Shown here in pieces: positions 20,976-30,739 of a stretch of DNA of 64,000 bases. The notes under the pieces were generated by a model. The model saw only the letters and a list, made by a program, of their open reading frames with translations, did no database searches and was not told the origin of the DNA. The translations under genes and the position numbers were made by a program. This stretch comes from Endomicrobium sp. (lineage in GTDB: Bacteria > Elusimicrobiota > Endomicrobiia > Endomicrobiales > Endomicrobiaceae). Position 1 is the first letter of the stretch. Each line of letters starts with the position of its first letter. The DNA lies in contig JAISLA010000017.1 in NCBI GenBank assembly GCA_031260705.1, forward strand, positions 43,498 to 107,497, read 5' to 3'.

Positions 20976-22504
20976 TAAAAGATAAACTCCCTCTGTCCCG
21001 TTTGTTTTGCTACAATTTTTTGCTTCTCTCTTAAATCAATATACTTTTCAGCAATTTCAACATCATTGAAATGAACTTTTCCGACACTTGTAATCTGATA
21101 AGTCTCGTGTCCTTTTCCGGCAAGCAGAACAATATCACCTTTATCTGCCATCATAACAGCTTCTTTTATCGCCGTTTCTCTGTCAACTACAATTTTATAA
21201 TTTTTTTTGACGGCTCTTTTTATTCCGACTTCTATATCTAAAATTATCTGACACGAATCTTCTGTTCTCGGATTATCAGATGTTACAAAAACAAAATCGC
21301 TCATTTCAACAGCAGTTTTTCCCATCAAGGGTCTTTTCGCTCTGTCTCTGTCGCCGCCACAACCAAAAACAGTTATAATTCTTTTCGGTTTTATTTCTTT
21401 CAAAGCTCGTAAAACATTTTCTAAAGCATCATCAGTATGCGCATAATCAACGACTATCTCAAATCCCAGCCCTATCGTATTAACTTTTTCAAGTCTGCCG
21501 GGCGCCTGTCTGGAATCATTTAATCCTTCAACGGCTTTCTCAAAAGATATCCCGCTGCAAACGACGGCAGCCAAAGCCGCTAAGGCATTATAAACATTGT
21601 ACAACCCTATATGTTTTATTCTGATTTTTGCCCTTTCGTTACAAAAAACCAAGTCAAACACAGCTCCTTTATTTGTAATCTCAATATTACTAGCTTTAAA
21701 GTCCGCCACATTTTTTTCTATTGCGGAATAGAGTTTTACTTCAGCCCTGATCTCCATTTTTAAAAGTTTTTCACCGTATTTATCATCAACGTTAATTATA
21801 GCACACTTTTTATTACTTTTTTTGCCCGCTCCAAGTTCTTTAAACAGTGCGGACTTAACCTCAAAATATTCGTCCATATTTTTATGGAAATCCAAATGCT
21901 CCCGCGTTAAATTTGTAAAAACAGCTGTGTCAAACTCTATCCCGTAAACCCTGTCTAAACTTAAAGCGTGTGAAGACACTTCCATTACAAGATATTTAAT
22001 ACCGCTGTCTGAAATATCTCTCATAATTCCATAAATATCTAAAGACTGCGGCGTTGTATTGTCTGCTTTAATAACTTTGCCTTTATATCTATAATTAACC
22101 GTGCCTATAACTCCACATTCGATACCTGAATTTACAAGTATGCTTTCAATCATATAAGTAACCGTCGTCTTGCCGTTTGTGCCGGTTATACCTATAATAT
22201 TCAATTCTCTATCAGGATAATTATAAAATTTAGCACCAAAAAGCGACATAAAACGAAAAATATCTTTAACGACAACTTGAACCGCGTCATTAGTATCGTA
22301 TTTTGAATCAGTAATAATCACGGAAGCTCCGTTTGCTATCGCTTCGGCAACATATTTTCTGCCATCGGTATTATGACCGGGGAGCGAAAAAAAAGCATAA
22401 TCTCTTCCTATTTTTCTCGAATCATACGACACTCCCGACACTTCGGTATCTTCATCGCCTATAACAAATGCACTTTCATCAGATAAAATCTCTTTTAATT
22501 TCAT
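20975..22504 (-). CDS. murE: UDP-N-acetylmuramoyl-L-alanyl-D-glutamate--diamino acid ligase
   Basis: GITGTNGKTTVTYMIESIL, VVDYAHTDDALENVL, FGCGGDRDRAKRPLMG, TSDNPRTED. Confidence 0.96.
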   Translation of the reverse strand: MKLKEILSDESAFVIGDEDTEVSGVSYDSRKIGRDYAFFSLPGHNTDGRKYVAEAIANGASVIITDSKYDTNDAVQVVVKDIFRFMSLFGAKFYNYPDRELNIIGITGTNGKTTVTYMIESILVNSGIECGVIGTVNYRYKGKVIKADNTTPQSLDIYGIMRDISDSGIKYLVMEVSSHALSLDRVYGIEFDTAVFTNLTREHLDFHKNMDEYFEVKSALFKELGAGKKSNKKCAIINVDDKYGEKLLKMEIRAEVKLYSAIEKNVADFKASNIEITNKGAVFDLVFCNERAKIRIKHIGLYNVYNALAALAAVVCSGISFEKAVEGLNDSRQAPGRLEKVNTIGLGFEIVVDYAHTDDALENVLRALKEIKPKRIITVFGCGGDRDRAKRPLMGKTAVEMSDFVFVTSDNPRTEDSCQIILDIEVGIKRAVKKNYKIVVDRETAIKEAVMMADKGDIVLLAGKGHETYQITSVGKVHFNDVEIAEKYIDLREKQKIVAKQTGQREFIF

Positions 22505-22578
22505 TACTTATCTCTTCAAACTAAATAAATTATCAGTTAAAAACCGTTACGCGACGTGCCGCCCTCGCTGTTTCTATT

Positions 22579-22761
22579 TCAAGGGCTGTTCGTTTCCTCT
22601 ATAACAAATTCACCAGTAATGTATATCTGCTTCGACGCTTCTTTTTTGTTTATACGTTCAATCGTCCGAATTGTCCGCGAATAAGAATAATAACCTTCGT
22701 TGTAGATATCCTCATATTCTTCGTTTGAAGTCGGAGGCAGATTCATTTTGGTTGGAGTCAA
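22579..22761 (-). CDS. hypothetical protein within the insertion island
   Basis: ORF track only. Confidence 0.25.
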   Translation of the reverse strand: MTPTKMNLPPTSNEEYEDIYNEGYYSYSRTIRTIERINKKEASKQIYITGEFVIEETNSP

Positions 22762-22953
22762 TTAGTGACACTTTTTAACTTTCTTTAAGTCATATTTATA
22801 TTTTTTTCTTTTAGTTACCATCTTCTTTCTTTTCATCTATCAGTTTATTTATCGGAACATCTATCGTAATGGTCTTAAACTTATCCTCCTACTGCTACAC
22901 CTTAGGATTCCCAGTCTTTTCATGAATTACCCAACAGTCGGTGGTTGATCTCC

Positions 22954-23246
22954 TCATGGCTGTGGATTATTATTATGCGGCGGATCAGTAGGCGGATTCC
23001 CAGATTTCTTTCCAACACATTTCCAAATGCCATCCTAAACCGCTACTAATATGACAATACTTCCAACCAAGACTATTGGGTTGTATTCGCACCAGTATTC
23101 TTTTGTCTTATCCATCCACAACTTTTCTCCATTTATAATAGAGCTGTTATCACCCTTTTCAACGTTGTTTAACAATTTTGCTTTTGATTTTCCGCAAGCA
23201 GACAGCCACTAAAACCTACTATTAAAATTACTACTAATTTTTTCAT
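22954..23246 (-). pseudogene. small lipoprotein, frameshifted
   Basis: Manual translation: MKKLVVILIVGFSGCLLAENQKQNC* then, in another frame, GDNSSIINGEKLWMDKTKEYWCEYNPIVLVGSIVILVAV*DGIWKCVGKKSGNPPTDPPHNNNPQP*. Confidence 0.45.
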
Positions 23247-23765
23247 TATTTTTATTCCTTGCTAATACTTATTATTTGCTTTCTGTAATCACAACCGCTA
23301 AAGCTTAATAACACTAACGTAAATACTAGTTATTTTTTTTATTACTTCATCACTGCCCATATATTTTTCTACAAATATTCACATAGTAAACCACTCCCAC
23401 TAATCCCGAATTAGCTAATATATCTTTCCTCATAATATCAATACTAACTCTGGCTTTACCACATTACAACCAACAACACCTAAAAACACAAGGCAATAAC
23501 ATACATTATATTATATTATATTATTAATTTTAGTAATTACCCCCCCCTCCCCGTGGTGTATGTGTATCAAAACACAAGAACAAAAAAAAGAATAAAAGGA
23601 AGAGTTAATATTTTTAAGAATTACTTTTCAAAAACTTTTCTCCCAAACCTCAAGAAAGTCATAACCCGTTTTCACTTTAGATTTCCAATCTTCAACAAAT
23701 TTCCAACCGCTTGCCGCTCCGCTCTCTTTTTTATCAGCGAACATTCAACTCACTTTAGCTATCCT

Positions 23766-23798
23766 TTTATGTCATACCACAAAGTGGTATGACATAAA
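23766..23798. repeat. 15-bp perfect inverted repeat with 3-nt loop
   Basis: TTTATGTCATACCAC-AAA-GTGGTATGACATAAA. Confidence 0.9.
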
Positions 23799-23811
23799 CT
23801 GTAATATATAA

Positions 23812-24015
23812 TTAGTTGGCACATAATCTATTTCTTCCAATTATATGCCCATTTATTCTATGCTTGTCATAAATTTCTAAAACTTCAGAAGCAAATTTTA
23901 TTAGTTCCTCATGGTTTTCTTTTTTTGCAAGTTCATATAAGCATATAAACATTCTTCTACCTGTTTCAGTTTCAGTTTCAGTTTCATTTAAATTCTTTTT
24001 TAAAAAATTGTGCAA
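23812..24015 (-). CDS. hypothetical protein with (ET)n stretch from a TTTCAG tandem repeat
   Basis: ORF track; 23963-23986 tandem hexamer. Confidence 0.3.
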   Translation of the reverse strand: MHNFLKKNLNETETETETGRRMFICLYELAKKENHEELIKFASEVLEIYDKHRINGHIIGRNRLCAN

Positions 24016-24217
24016 TGTTTTTATTTTACTGCCACCTTGTTGTTCATTCTATCTATACAAAAAAGGAAAAACCTTTCAGATACTGTCATCAGGCAAATTA
24101 CAAGTCCGACGGGTACAACAATAATAAGACTAATTATGTCAAAAAAATCCATTTTACTTCCCCCCTTTTAATAAATTTATGAACCTAATAATAATATTAA
24201 TTTTTTCATATTTTAAA

Positions 24218-24695
24218 TCATGCTTGGTCGCCAACACCATTTTCATTATACCGTTTTGTTAAAATATTACTTATCAAACCACTTAAAATTGCTTCGGCTG
24301 TTTTTGCAGTAATCTTAATGTAATCATTCTTTTCAGCTTTGCCTTTTCCTTGTATATTACGCCGCAACATCTGCCCTGCTTATTTCTATCGTGCGCAACG
24401 CCGCCCGTTAATGATAATTTCTTTTTCCGTCTACCGTATTGAGGTCTATCTTGTTTAAGAGTATCTGTTGTATATGTCCAGTTGTCAAATAATCCTTCTT
24501 ATATCCCTTATCTTGTTTCGGAGCTTTGATATGCTCTGCAACATTGGCATATTTTCCCTCGTCTGATAACCAGCGGAGAAACAGTTTTATTGAAATTAAG
24601 ATAACCTCAATCGTGGACGATTTTGCCTCTATATCTTTCTTATATTCCAAAATATCAGCCCTTTGCGGCGCAATAATGTCCTTATTTTCAACCAG
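24218..24695 (-). pseudogene. tyrosine recombinase/integrase remnant
   Basis: Manual translation: LVENKDIIAPQRADILEYKKDIEAKSSTIEVILISIKLFLRWLSDEGKYANVAEHIKAPKQDKGYKKDYLTTGHIQQIL...GKRNYH*RAALRTIEISRADV then, frameshifted, RNIQGKGKAEKNDYIKITAKTAEAIL; SAM-like N-domain and LRTIEISR catalytic Arg region. Confidence 0.82.
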
Positions 24696-24984
24696 TTAAA
24701 AAAAATTACTGATACAAAATTTATAAGTGGCTCTCGTCTTTTCTGATACGTCTAGAAATCTCAAAAGCCTCTTATCCAATTCTTGATTAATTATACTTTC
24801 TTTCTATAGCACTATTCTATCAAAAATACAAGTTGCCTCTCTTTGCCTGACATATATCAGAGTAAATTTTTAAGTGGATTTTTTTCAAAAAAGTGAGGCG
24901 AACTAACTTTAAGAATTCTTATTTTGAAAGCACGCTCTGGTCAGAAAAACAGCCAACCAGACACGCAGATAACAGGCTGCCTGC

Positions 24985-26766
24985 TCATATCTGAAATGAT
25001 GATTTATCCTTATCATCTTTTTTAATACCCAAATACTCCGCCGTTCTTTTGGCGATGTTTGCAAAAACAGGAGATGCAACCGAAGCTGCGTAATAACTGC
25101 TACCTTTCGGTTCGTCAATGATAACAAGTATGACAATTTCTGGTTCCATAGCAGGCACCATACCGCAAAACGAAACGGTATAATATTTTGCGGAATAAGT
25201 TTTTAATACATAATCAACTTTCTGCGCCGTACCGGTTTTTCCGCCTACGGTATACCCCGAAATTTTTGCGCTTCTGCCGGTTCCGAAGTCCACGACATTT
25301 TTTAAAAGTTTTTTTACCATGCGAGCAGTCTCAGCGGAAACAACTCTCCTTATTTCTTTTGGCTCAAAAACGCTCTCTGCCATTCCGCTATCAGTCTTTT
25401 CCCTAGTCCCCATTATATGCATAACTATCGCACTTTCAGCCGATGCTGCTTCAGCATCAGCCTTTTCTATACTTTCTATTACAGACGGTTTCATTAACAC
25501 TCCGTCATTTGCAATAGCAGAAAAAGCGTTTATCATCTGAAGCCCCGTACATCCTATGCCCTGTCCGAAAGAAATCGTAGGCAAAGATAAAACATTCCAG
25601 CTTTTAACATCTGCTAAAAGACCTTTTGCCTCTCCCGGCAAATCAATGCCCGTTAAGGAGTAAAAACCGAATTTTCTTATGTGTCTGTAAAAATCTTCGC
25701 TTCCAAGTTTTTGCGCAATTTTTATCATACCTATATTTGACGATTGTTCCATAATTTCGCTTAAAGATGCGCTGCCTTTAATTTTGTGGTCGTCCTTTAT
25801 AGTATGTCCAGCAATTTTATATTTTCCGTTTTCCAAATAAAAACTGTCCGTAAATTTTACTTTTCCCAGCTCCAAAGCTGCAGCAACGGCAACAATTTTA
25901 AAAGTCGATCCCGGTTCATAAATATCGCTTATGGCTGAATTTCTTAAAATTTCTAAATCTTTAATTTTGCCTGAAGAATTAAAATCAGGCAGAGAAACCA
26001 TTGCAAGAATTTTTCCGGTTCTAGGATTTTGAATTATGCATACCGCTTTCTTTGCTTTATACTTCTCAAAAGCTCTCCGAAGTTCCTGTTCAGCTATAAA
26101 CTGCACTGTCCTGTCTATACTGAGTTTAACATTTCGTCCGCATACTTGTGTTTTATCGATAAACTCATCCTGTATTATGCGCCCGCGCCCGTCTCTTATC
26201 GCTTTAGTCACAACATTGTCTCCGGATAAAGATTCATTGCAGGTTTTCTCAATACCTTCAAGCCCATTTCCATCAGATCCTGTTATTCCAAGAATGTGCG
26301 CAAGAAGTCTGCCCTCCGGATACTGCCTTAAATATCTGCTTTCAAATCCAACACCTTTTAATTTCTCATTTTTAATTCTATCAACAGCATCAGCATCAAT
26401 ATTAAAAGCTACGGGGACATAAGACGTTTTTCCGAATTCATTTAAACTTTTTTCTTTGACTTTTATTCCGTTTTCGGACAAAATAATTTTTACTCTGTCA
26501 AAATCCTCTATTATTTTCGGATCAAGAAAAACAGTATATTTTTCTATACTTGAAGCAAGAATTTTTCCTCTTGAATCCAAAATATCTCCGCGTTTTGAGA
26601 CTTCAATATTTTTACGGCTTATCATCCTTTTAACTGCTTCATTTATTTTATCGTGCAAAAAAATCTGCACATATACAAGCTTTGCAAATAAAAGAAAAAA
26701 GACTGTTAATATTGTCAATACCAACACAGCCTTTCTGCTAATTCGTTTTTTGTTTCTTCTCACCAT
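24985..26766 (-). CDS. ftsI: penicillin-binding protein 3 / FtsI-type transpeptidase
   Basis: YEPGSTFKIVAVAAALE, EQSSNIGMIKIAQ, GGKTGTAQKVD. Confidence 0.94.
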   Translation of the reverse strand: MVRRNKKRISRKAVLVLTILTVFFLLFAKLVYVQIFLHDKINEAVKRMISRKNIEVSKRGDILDSRGKILASSIEKYTVFLDPKIIEDFDRVKIILSENGIKVKEKSLNEFGKTSYVPVAFNIDADAVDRIKNEKLKGVGFESRYLRQYPEGRLLAHILGITGSDGNGLEGIEKTCNESLSGDNVVTKAIRDGRGRIIQDEFIDKTQVCGRNVKLSIDRTVQFIAEQELRRAFEKYKAKKAVCIIQNPRTGKILAMVSLPDFNSSGKIKDLEILRNSAISDIYEPGSTFKIVAVAAALELGKVKFTDSFYLENGKYKIAGHTIKDDHKIKGSASLSEIMEQSSNIGMIKIAQKLGSEDFYRHIRKFGFYSLTGIDLPGEAKGLLADVKSWNVLSLPTISFGQGIGCTGLQMINAFSAIANDGVLMKPSVIESIEKADAEAASAESAIVMHIMGTREKTDSGMAESVFEPKEIRRVVSAETARMVKKLLKNVVDFGTGRSAKISGYTVGGKTGTAQKVDYVLKTYSAKYYTVSFCGMVPAMEPEIVILVIIDEPKGSSYYAASVASPVFANIAKRTAEYLGIKKDDKDKSSFQI

Positions 26767-26778
26767 CTCAAGAAAACC

Positions 26779-27030
26779 CTAATCAATATAAACTATGGAA
26801 CTTTCATCCGGAATGGAAAGATTTTTTTCTTCTGCAATTTTATGCATTTTATCAAGAGCAAGTATTGAATTAATTTTCATCTGCAAAGACTTATTTCCCG
26901 AACTGATTTTACCATATTCCGTCTGTAAGCTGCTTAATTTATAGGCAAATCTAGTAGAAGTATTCTGCTGCCAAAGGTAAATAAAGACACTTAAAATTAT
27001 CAATATAAATGCTAAAAACGATTTATACAC
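26779..27030 (-). CDS. FtsL-like cell division protein
   Basis: 83-aa single-TM protein with coiled-coil character between rsmH and ftsI. Confidence 0.6.
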   Translation of the reverse strand: MYKSFLAFILIILSVFIYLWQQNTSTRFAYKLSSLQTEYGKISSGNKSLQMKINSILALDKMHKIAEEKNLSIPDESSIVYID

Positions 27031-27898
27031 TTGTTTTCTCTGCCGCTCTTATCCTTGCGCTTCTGCTTCCGGGATTGATTTTTACCTCTTCCTTTAAAGC
27101 CGTAACAACCTTTTTCGTAAGTGTTTTATATATTCCGCACTCGGAATTCCGCTTAAAGTTATGTTTTACAATTCTGTCTTCCAAAGAATGGAAGCTTATT
27201 ATCACCGTTCTGCCGCCGGCGTTCAACAATTCCGGAGCATCGGATAACAAAACTGCCAGATTTTCAAGTTCGCTGTTTACAAAAATTCTTAAAGCCTGAA
27301 AAATTTTTGTTGCAGGATTTATTTTACCTTCCGGTCTTTTCACAGAACATATTACAGCCTGCAGTTCTGACGCTGTATTTATTATACCTCTTTTTCTGCG
27401 CAAAAGAATTGCGGAGGCAATCTGCTTTGACTTGCGTTCTTCGCCGTACTTATAAAAAATATCAGCCAGATCTTCACACGAATACGAATTAACAACTTCC
27501 TTTGCCGCCAAACTGTTTCTTTTATCCATTCTCATATCAAGGGCGCCGGAATTAAACGAAAATCCCCTGTCTAAATCGCCAAATTGTTTTGAAGAAACGC
27601 CAATATCGGCTAAAATGCCGTCAACTTTATTTATGTTTAAAGCTGACAAAGCTTTTTTTATATTTTTAAAATTGTCTCTTATAAAAACCACTCTTCCGTT
27701 GAACTCTTTTTCTCTTTCAATAAATCTTTTTGAAGAGTCTTCATCCCAGTCAAAAGCAACTATTTTAATGTCTTTGAATTTATCGAGCAAATACGAAGTA
27801 TGTCCGCCACCGCCGAAAGTACAATCAACATATAAACCGCCGGGTTTACCGATTAAATACCGTGATGTTTCTAAAGGCATTACAGGAATATGGAACAT
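27023..27898 (-). CDS. rsmH: 16S rRNA (cytosine1402-N4)-methyltransferase
   Basis: HIPVMPLETSRYL, YVDCTFGGGGHTSYLL, ILADIGVSSKQFGDLDRGFSF, SFHSLEDRIVK. Confidence 0.96.
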   Translation of the reverse strand: MFHIPVMPLETSRYLIGKPGGLYVDCTFGGGGHTSYLLDKFKDIKIVAFDWDEDSSKRFIEREKEFNGRVVFIRDNFKNIKKALSALNINKVDGILADIGVSSKQFGDLDRGFSFNSGALDMRMDKRNSLAAKEVVNSYSCEDLADIFYKYGEERKSKQIASAILLRRKRGIINTASELQAVICSVKRPEGKINPATKIFQALRIFVNSELENLAVLLSDAPELLNAGGRTVIISFHSLEDRIVKHNFKRNSECGIYKTLTKKVVTALKEEVKINPGSRSARIRAAEKTSV

Positions 27899-28028
27899 TT
27901 AAGAGCGTATCCGTTCTACTTAAAATCCAACATTTTACGCCTGCCGACTACAACAAAAACGTAAAACGTCATTATCAGGCAACACACCGCCGCCGTCATC
28001 TGAAAATATTCAAAGCATCTGTCGTTCT

Positions 28029-28901
28029 TTAATATATTATCTTATTTAACGGGTACTCAATAATGTCAAACGCTCCGGATCTTTTCAGCGCGGGGATTAT
28101 TTTTTTAACAGTCTGTTCTTCTATAATAATATCCAAAGCAACCCACTCGCTGTCGCTTAACGGCGATACCGTAGGTTTCTTATGCGCGGGAAGAACAACT
28201 ATAACTTTTTCCAAAAACTTACGAGGAACGTTCATCTTTAAACCCACCATCCCCTCTGTCGCAAGAGCTCCTTTTAAAAGCATTGCCATATTTTCAATTT
28301 TTTCTTTTTTCCAGCTATCATTTAATGCTCCGTTATTTGCAATAAATCTCGTGGTTGAAGAAAACATTTCTTCGATTACTCTCAACTTATTCGCTCTTAA
28401 AGATGATCCCGTTTCAGTAAGTTCAACTATTGCGTCAACAAGATTGCCTGCTTTAGCTTCTGTCGCACCCCATGAAAACTCTATGTCCGCCTTAATTTTA
28501 TTTTTTGCAAAATACTTTTTTGTATAATTTATAAGTTCGGTCGCAACTCTTTTTCCCTCCAGATCTTTTATCGATTTGATTTTTGAATCTTCAGTCACCG
28601 CCAAAACCCATCTTACGGATCTAAATCCCGATTTTGCATAATTTAATTCACACATTTCCTCGACTTTTGCACCGCTTTCACAAATCCAGTCAAAACCGGT
28701 AAGTCCAGCATCAAAAAACCCATCCTGAACATATTTTGCCATTTCCTGTGAACGCACAAGCATTATTTCCAACTCATCGTCATCTGATATCGGATAATAT
28801 GATCTCGACGATATGCTTATTTTTGTGCCTGCTTTTTTAAATAATTCCACCGTCGCGTCCTGAAGACTTCCTTTCGGAAAACCCAATTTTAATTTTTTCA
28901 T
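28029..28901 (-). CDS. hisG: ATP phosphoribosyltransferase, long form with C-terminal regulatory domain
   Basis: KLGFPKGSLQDATVELF, DAGLTGFDWI, KRVATELINYTKKYF, DAIVELTETGSSLRANKLRVIEE. Confidence 0.94.
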   Translation of the reverse strand: MKKLKLGFPKGSLQDATVELFKKAGTKISISSRSYYPISDDDELEIMLVRSQEMAKYVQDGFFDAGLTGFDWICESGAKVEEMCELNYAKSGFRSVRWVLAVTEDSKIKSIKDLEGKRVATELINYTKKYFAKNKIKADIEFSWGATEAKAGNLVDAIVELTETGSSLRANKLRVIEEMFSSTTRFIANNGALNDSWKKEKIENMAMLLKGALATEGMVGLKMNVPRKFLEKVIVVLPAHKKPTVSPLSDSEWVALDIIIEEQTVKKIIPALKRSGAFDIIEYPLNKIIY

Positions 28902-28929
28902 AATTATAATATCTCCTTAGATTTTACTT

Positions 28930-29391
28930 TTAGCATCTCATCATTATTTTTTCAAGCGACTGCGGAACGTAATCTTTAAACACCGGAACCTCAGACTGTA
29001 TTACGCGAGAAACGGTCTTATATATATACGATTGACCGTACGACATATAAGTCCCGCAAAACACCGCAGGAATTATTATATTGACGGATACTACAAGCCA
29101 AACACAGTCGCTTAATGCGGTACCGCCGATTCTATCTAAAATATTCAGATAGAAGAAGCTGATCAGTCTCAACGTAAAACCGCTGGCCATGATAACGAGC
29201 AATACAGTTATTGCAAATACTAAATAGAAATTTAGTCCTTCCCGATGGGCAGATACTTACTTGCGGCAAAAATTGCTAAAAAGCCCGCAAGAACAGCAAA
29301 AAAAGTTCTTGTAAAACCCACAGACCAGCCGAGCCAAACAGCCAAAACTACGCTTAAGGTTAAAAAAATATCTATTGCCAAGACTATGTGA
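28930..29391 (-). pseudogene. CvpA-family membrane protein, frameshifted
   Basis: Manual translation of 29221-29391: VLAIDIFLTLSVVLAVWLGWSVGFTRTFFAVLAGFLAIFAASKYLPIGKD*; continues in another frame in ORF 28930-29202 (...FFYLNILDRIGGTALS...). Confidence 0.65.
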
Positions 29392-29403
29392 TGTTCTTTA
29401 TAT

Positions 29404-30624
29404 TTATGCTAAACTGGCTATCACTATTCCGCTTGCAAGTTTCGGATAGAAATATGTTGATTTCTGCGGCAACATCTCATTATTTAAGCTGACAGTTTTT
29501 AAAGATTTGACAGGCGTAGCCGGAACTATAACTGCAATTCTTCCTGTTTTCTGCGCAAGCGAAACCGCCTCTTTATCATTTTCTACATAAGTGAATTCTG
29601 AAGCATCAATTTCCGGCATAAGTATATAATGCAGAGCGCTTACCGCTAAATTTCTGTAGGCTTTGCTTTTTCCGGGCATAGCCTTTTTAAGAAACGCCTC
29701 TTTTTTTATCGTAAAAATTCTGTATCTGCCGTCTTTAAAAATCACTATAGGCTGAATTTCTTTTTTAGAAAGTCTATGAAAATCTTTTGCCGGATGCACA
29801 TCAAAATATTTTTCAATTTTTGATTCCAAATCTGTAGGCGCTTTAATAACTCTATGCGCAGGCCAGATTGAAATTCCCGGATCTTCCATTGGACACAAAT
29901 AAACTAAAACATAATTATATTCTTTTTCCGGAGAATAATTTTCATCTTTTTCTTTTATCTCCTGACTGTAATCCCACGCGGTCTCATATCTATGGTGTCC
30001 TTCCGCTATAAATATTTTTTTGTCCGATAAATATTCTTCAACTGTTTTAATTATGTCTTCATCGCTGACAACCCACAACTTATGAAATGTCCTTTCTTTA
30101 TCCCTTGCTGTTGCCGAAGGCACTCTCTTCGCTATTTTCCTGCAGATATCTGTAATAACAAGTTTTTCATCTTCAAACAAACAAAAAACAGGACTAATGT
30201 TTGCTTTTGTCGCTTTCAAAAGTCTCAGCCTGTCGGTTTTAGATCTTGCGAGCGCTTTTTCATGCGACTTCACCGAACCTTTCCCAGAATACGGCTCGTC
30301 AAGTCTCAAAGTCGCAAAAAAACCTTTCCTCGTCATCTCAATTCCGCAAACCTCAAAAATCTGCTCATAAAAATACAAAGATATTTCCTTATCGCGCACA
30401 AGCACACCTTCGCTCTGCCATGCATTAAATAAACTAGCGGCATTTTTATATTTGTTATTTTTGTCTCCGGGGTCGGACAATTCAATATTTACTATATTGA
30501 AAGGCGAAAGTTTCCGAAGCCTTTCTTTTTCTTCGGAATCTACAACGTCATAAGGAGGACATATAAAATCTGTAATAGACTTTTTTGAATATCTTATCGC
30601 CTGAAATGCTTTTATTTCTGCCAT
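29404..30624 (-). CDS. DUF1015 family protein
   Basis: MAEIKAFQAIRYSKKSITDFICPPYDVVDSEEKERLRKLSPFNIVNIELSDPG; FIAEGHHRYETAWDY. Confidence 0.92.
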   Translation of the reverse strand: MAEIKAFQAIRYSKKSITDFICPPYDVVDSEEKERLRKLSPFNIVNIELSDPGDKNNKYKNAASLFNAWQSEGVLVRDKEISLYFYEQIFEVCGIEMTRKGFFATLRLDEPYSGKGSVKSHEKALARSKTDRLRLLKATKANISPVFCLFEDEKLVITDICRKIAKRVPSATARDKERTFHKLWVVSDEDIIKTVEEYLSDKKIFIAEGHHRYETAWDYSQEIKEKDENYSPEKEYNYVLVYLCPMEDPGISIWPAHRVIKAPTDLESKIEKYFDVHPAKDFHRLSKKEIQPIVIFKDGRYRIFTIKKEAFLKKAMPGKSKAYRNLAVSALHYILMPEIDASEFTYVENDKEAVSLAQKTGRIAVIVPATPVKSLKTVSLNNEMLPQKSTYFYPKLASGIVIASLA

Positions 30625-30739
30625 TATACTTCTCCCGAAAACCTGGGCATTTTATACCCCATTGAGGTACTAGTTTTACCATAAATTGCTGCTATTGTCA
30701 AAAAACTTAAAATTTGATAGAATAATTGTGTTATGTGTG

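Noticed and set aside
23535-23560. C-rich run CCCCCCC in the island
   Set aside because: Homopolymer in non-coding DNA; too short to support phase variation since no intact ORF crosses it.
23963-23986. TTTCAG tandem hexamers
   Set aside because: Only about four units; simple-sequence slippage, not a CRISPR or VNTR of clear significance.
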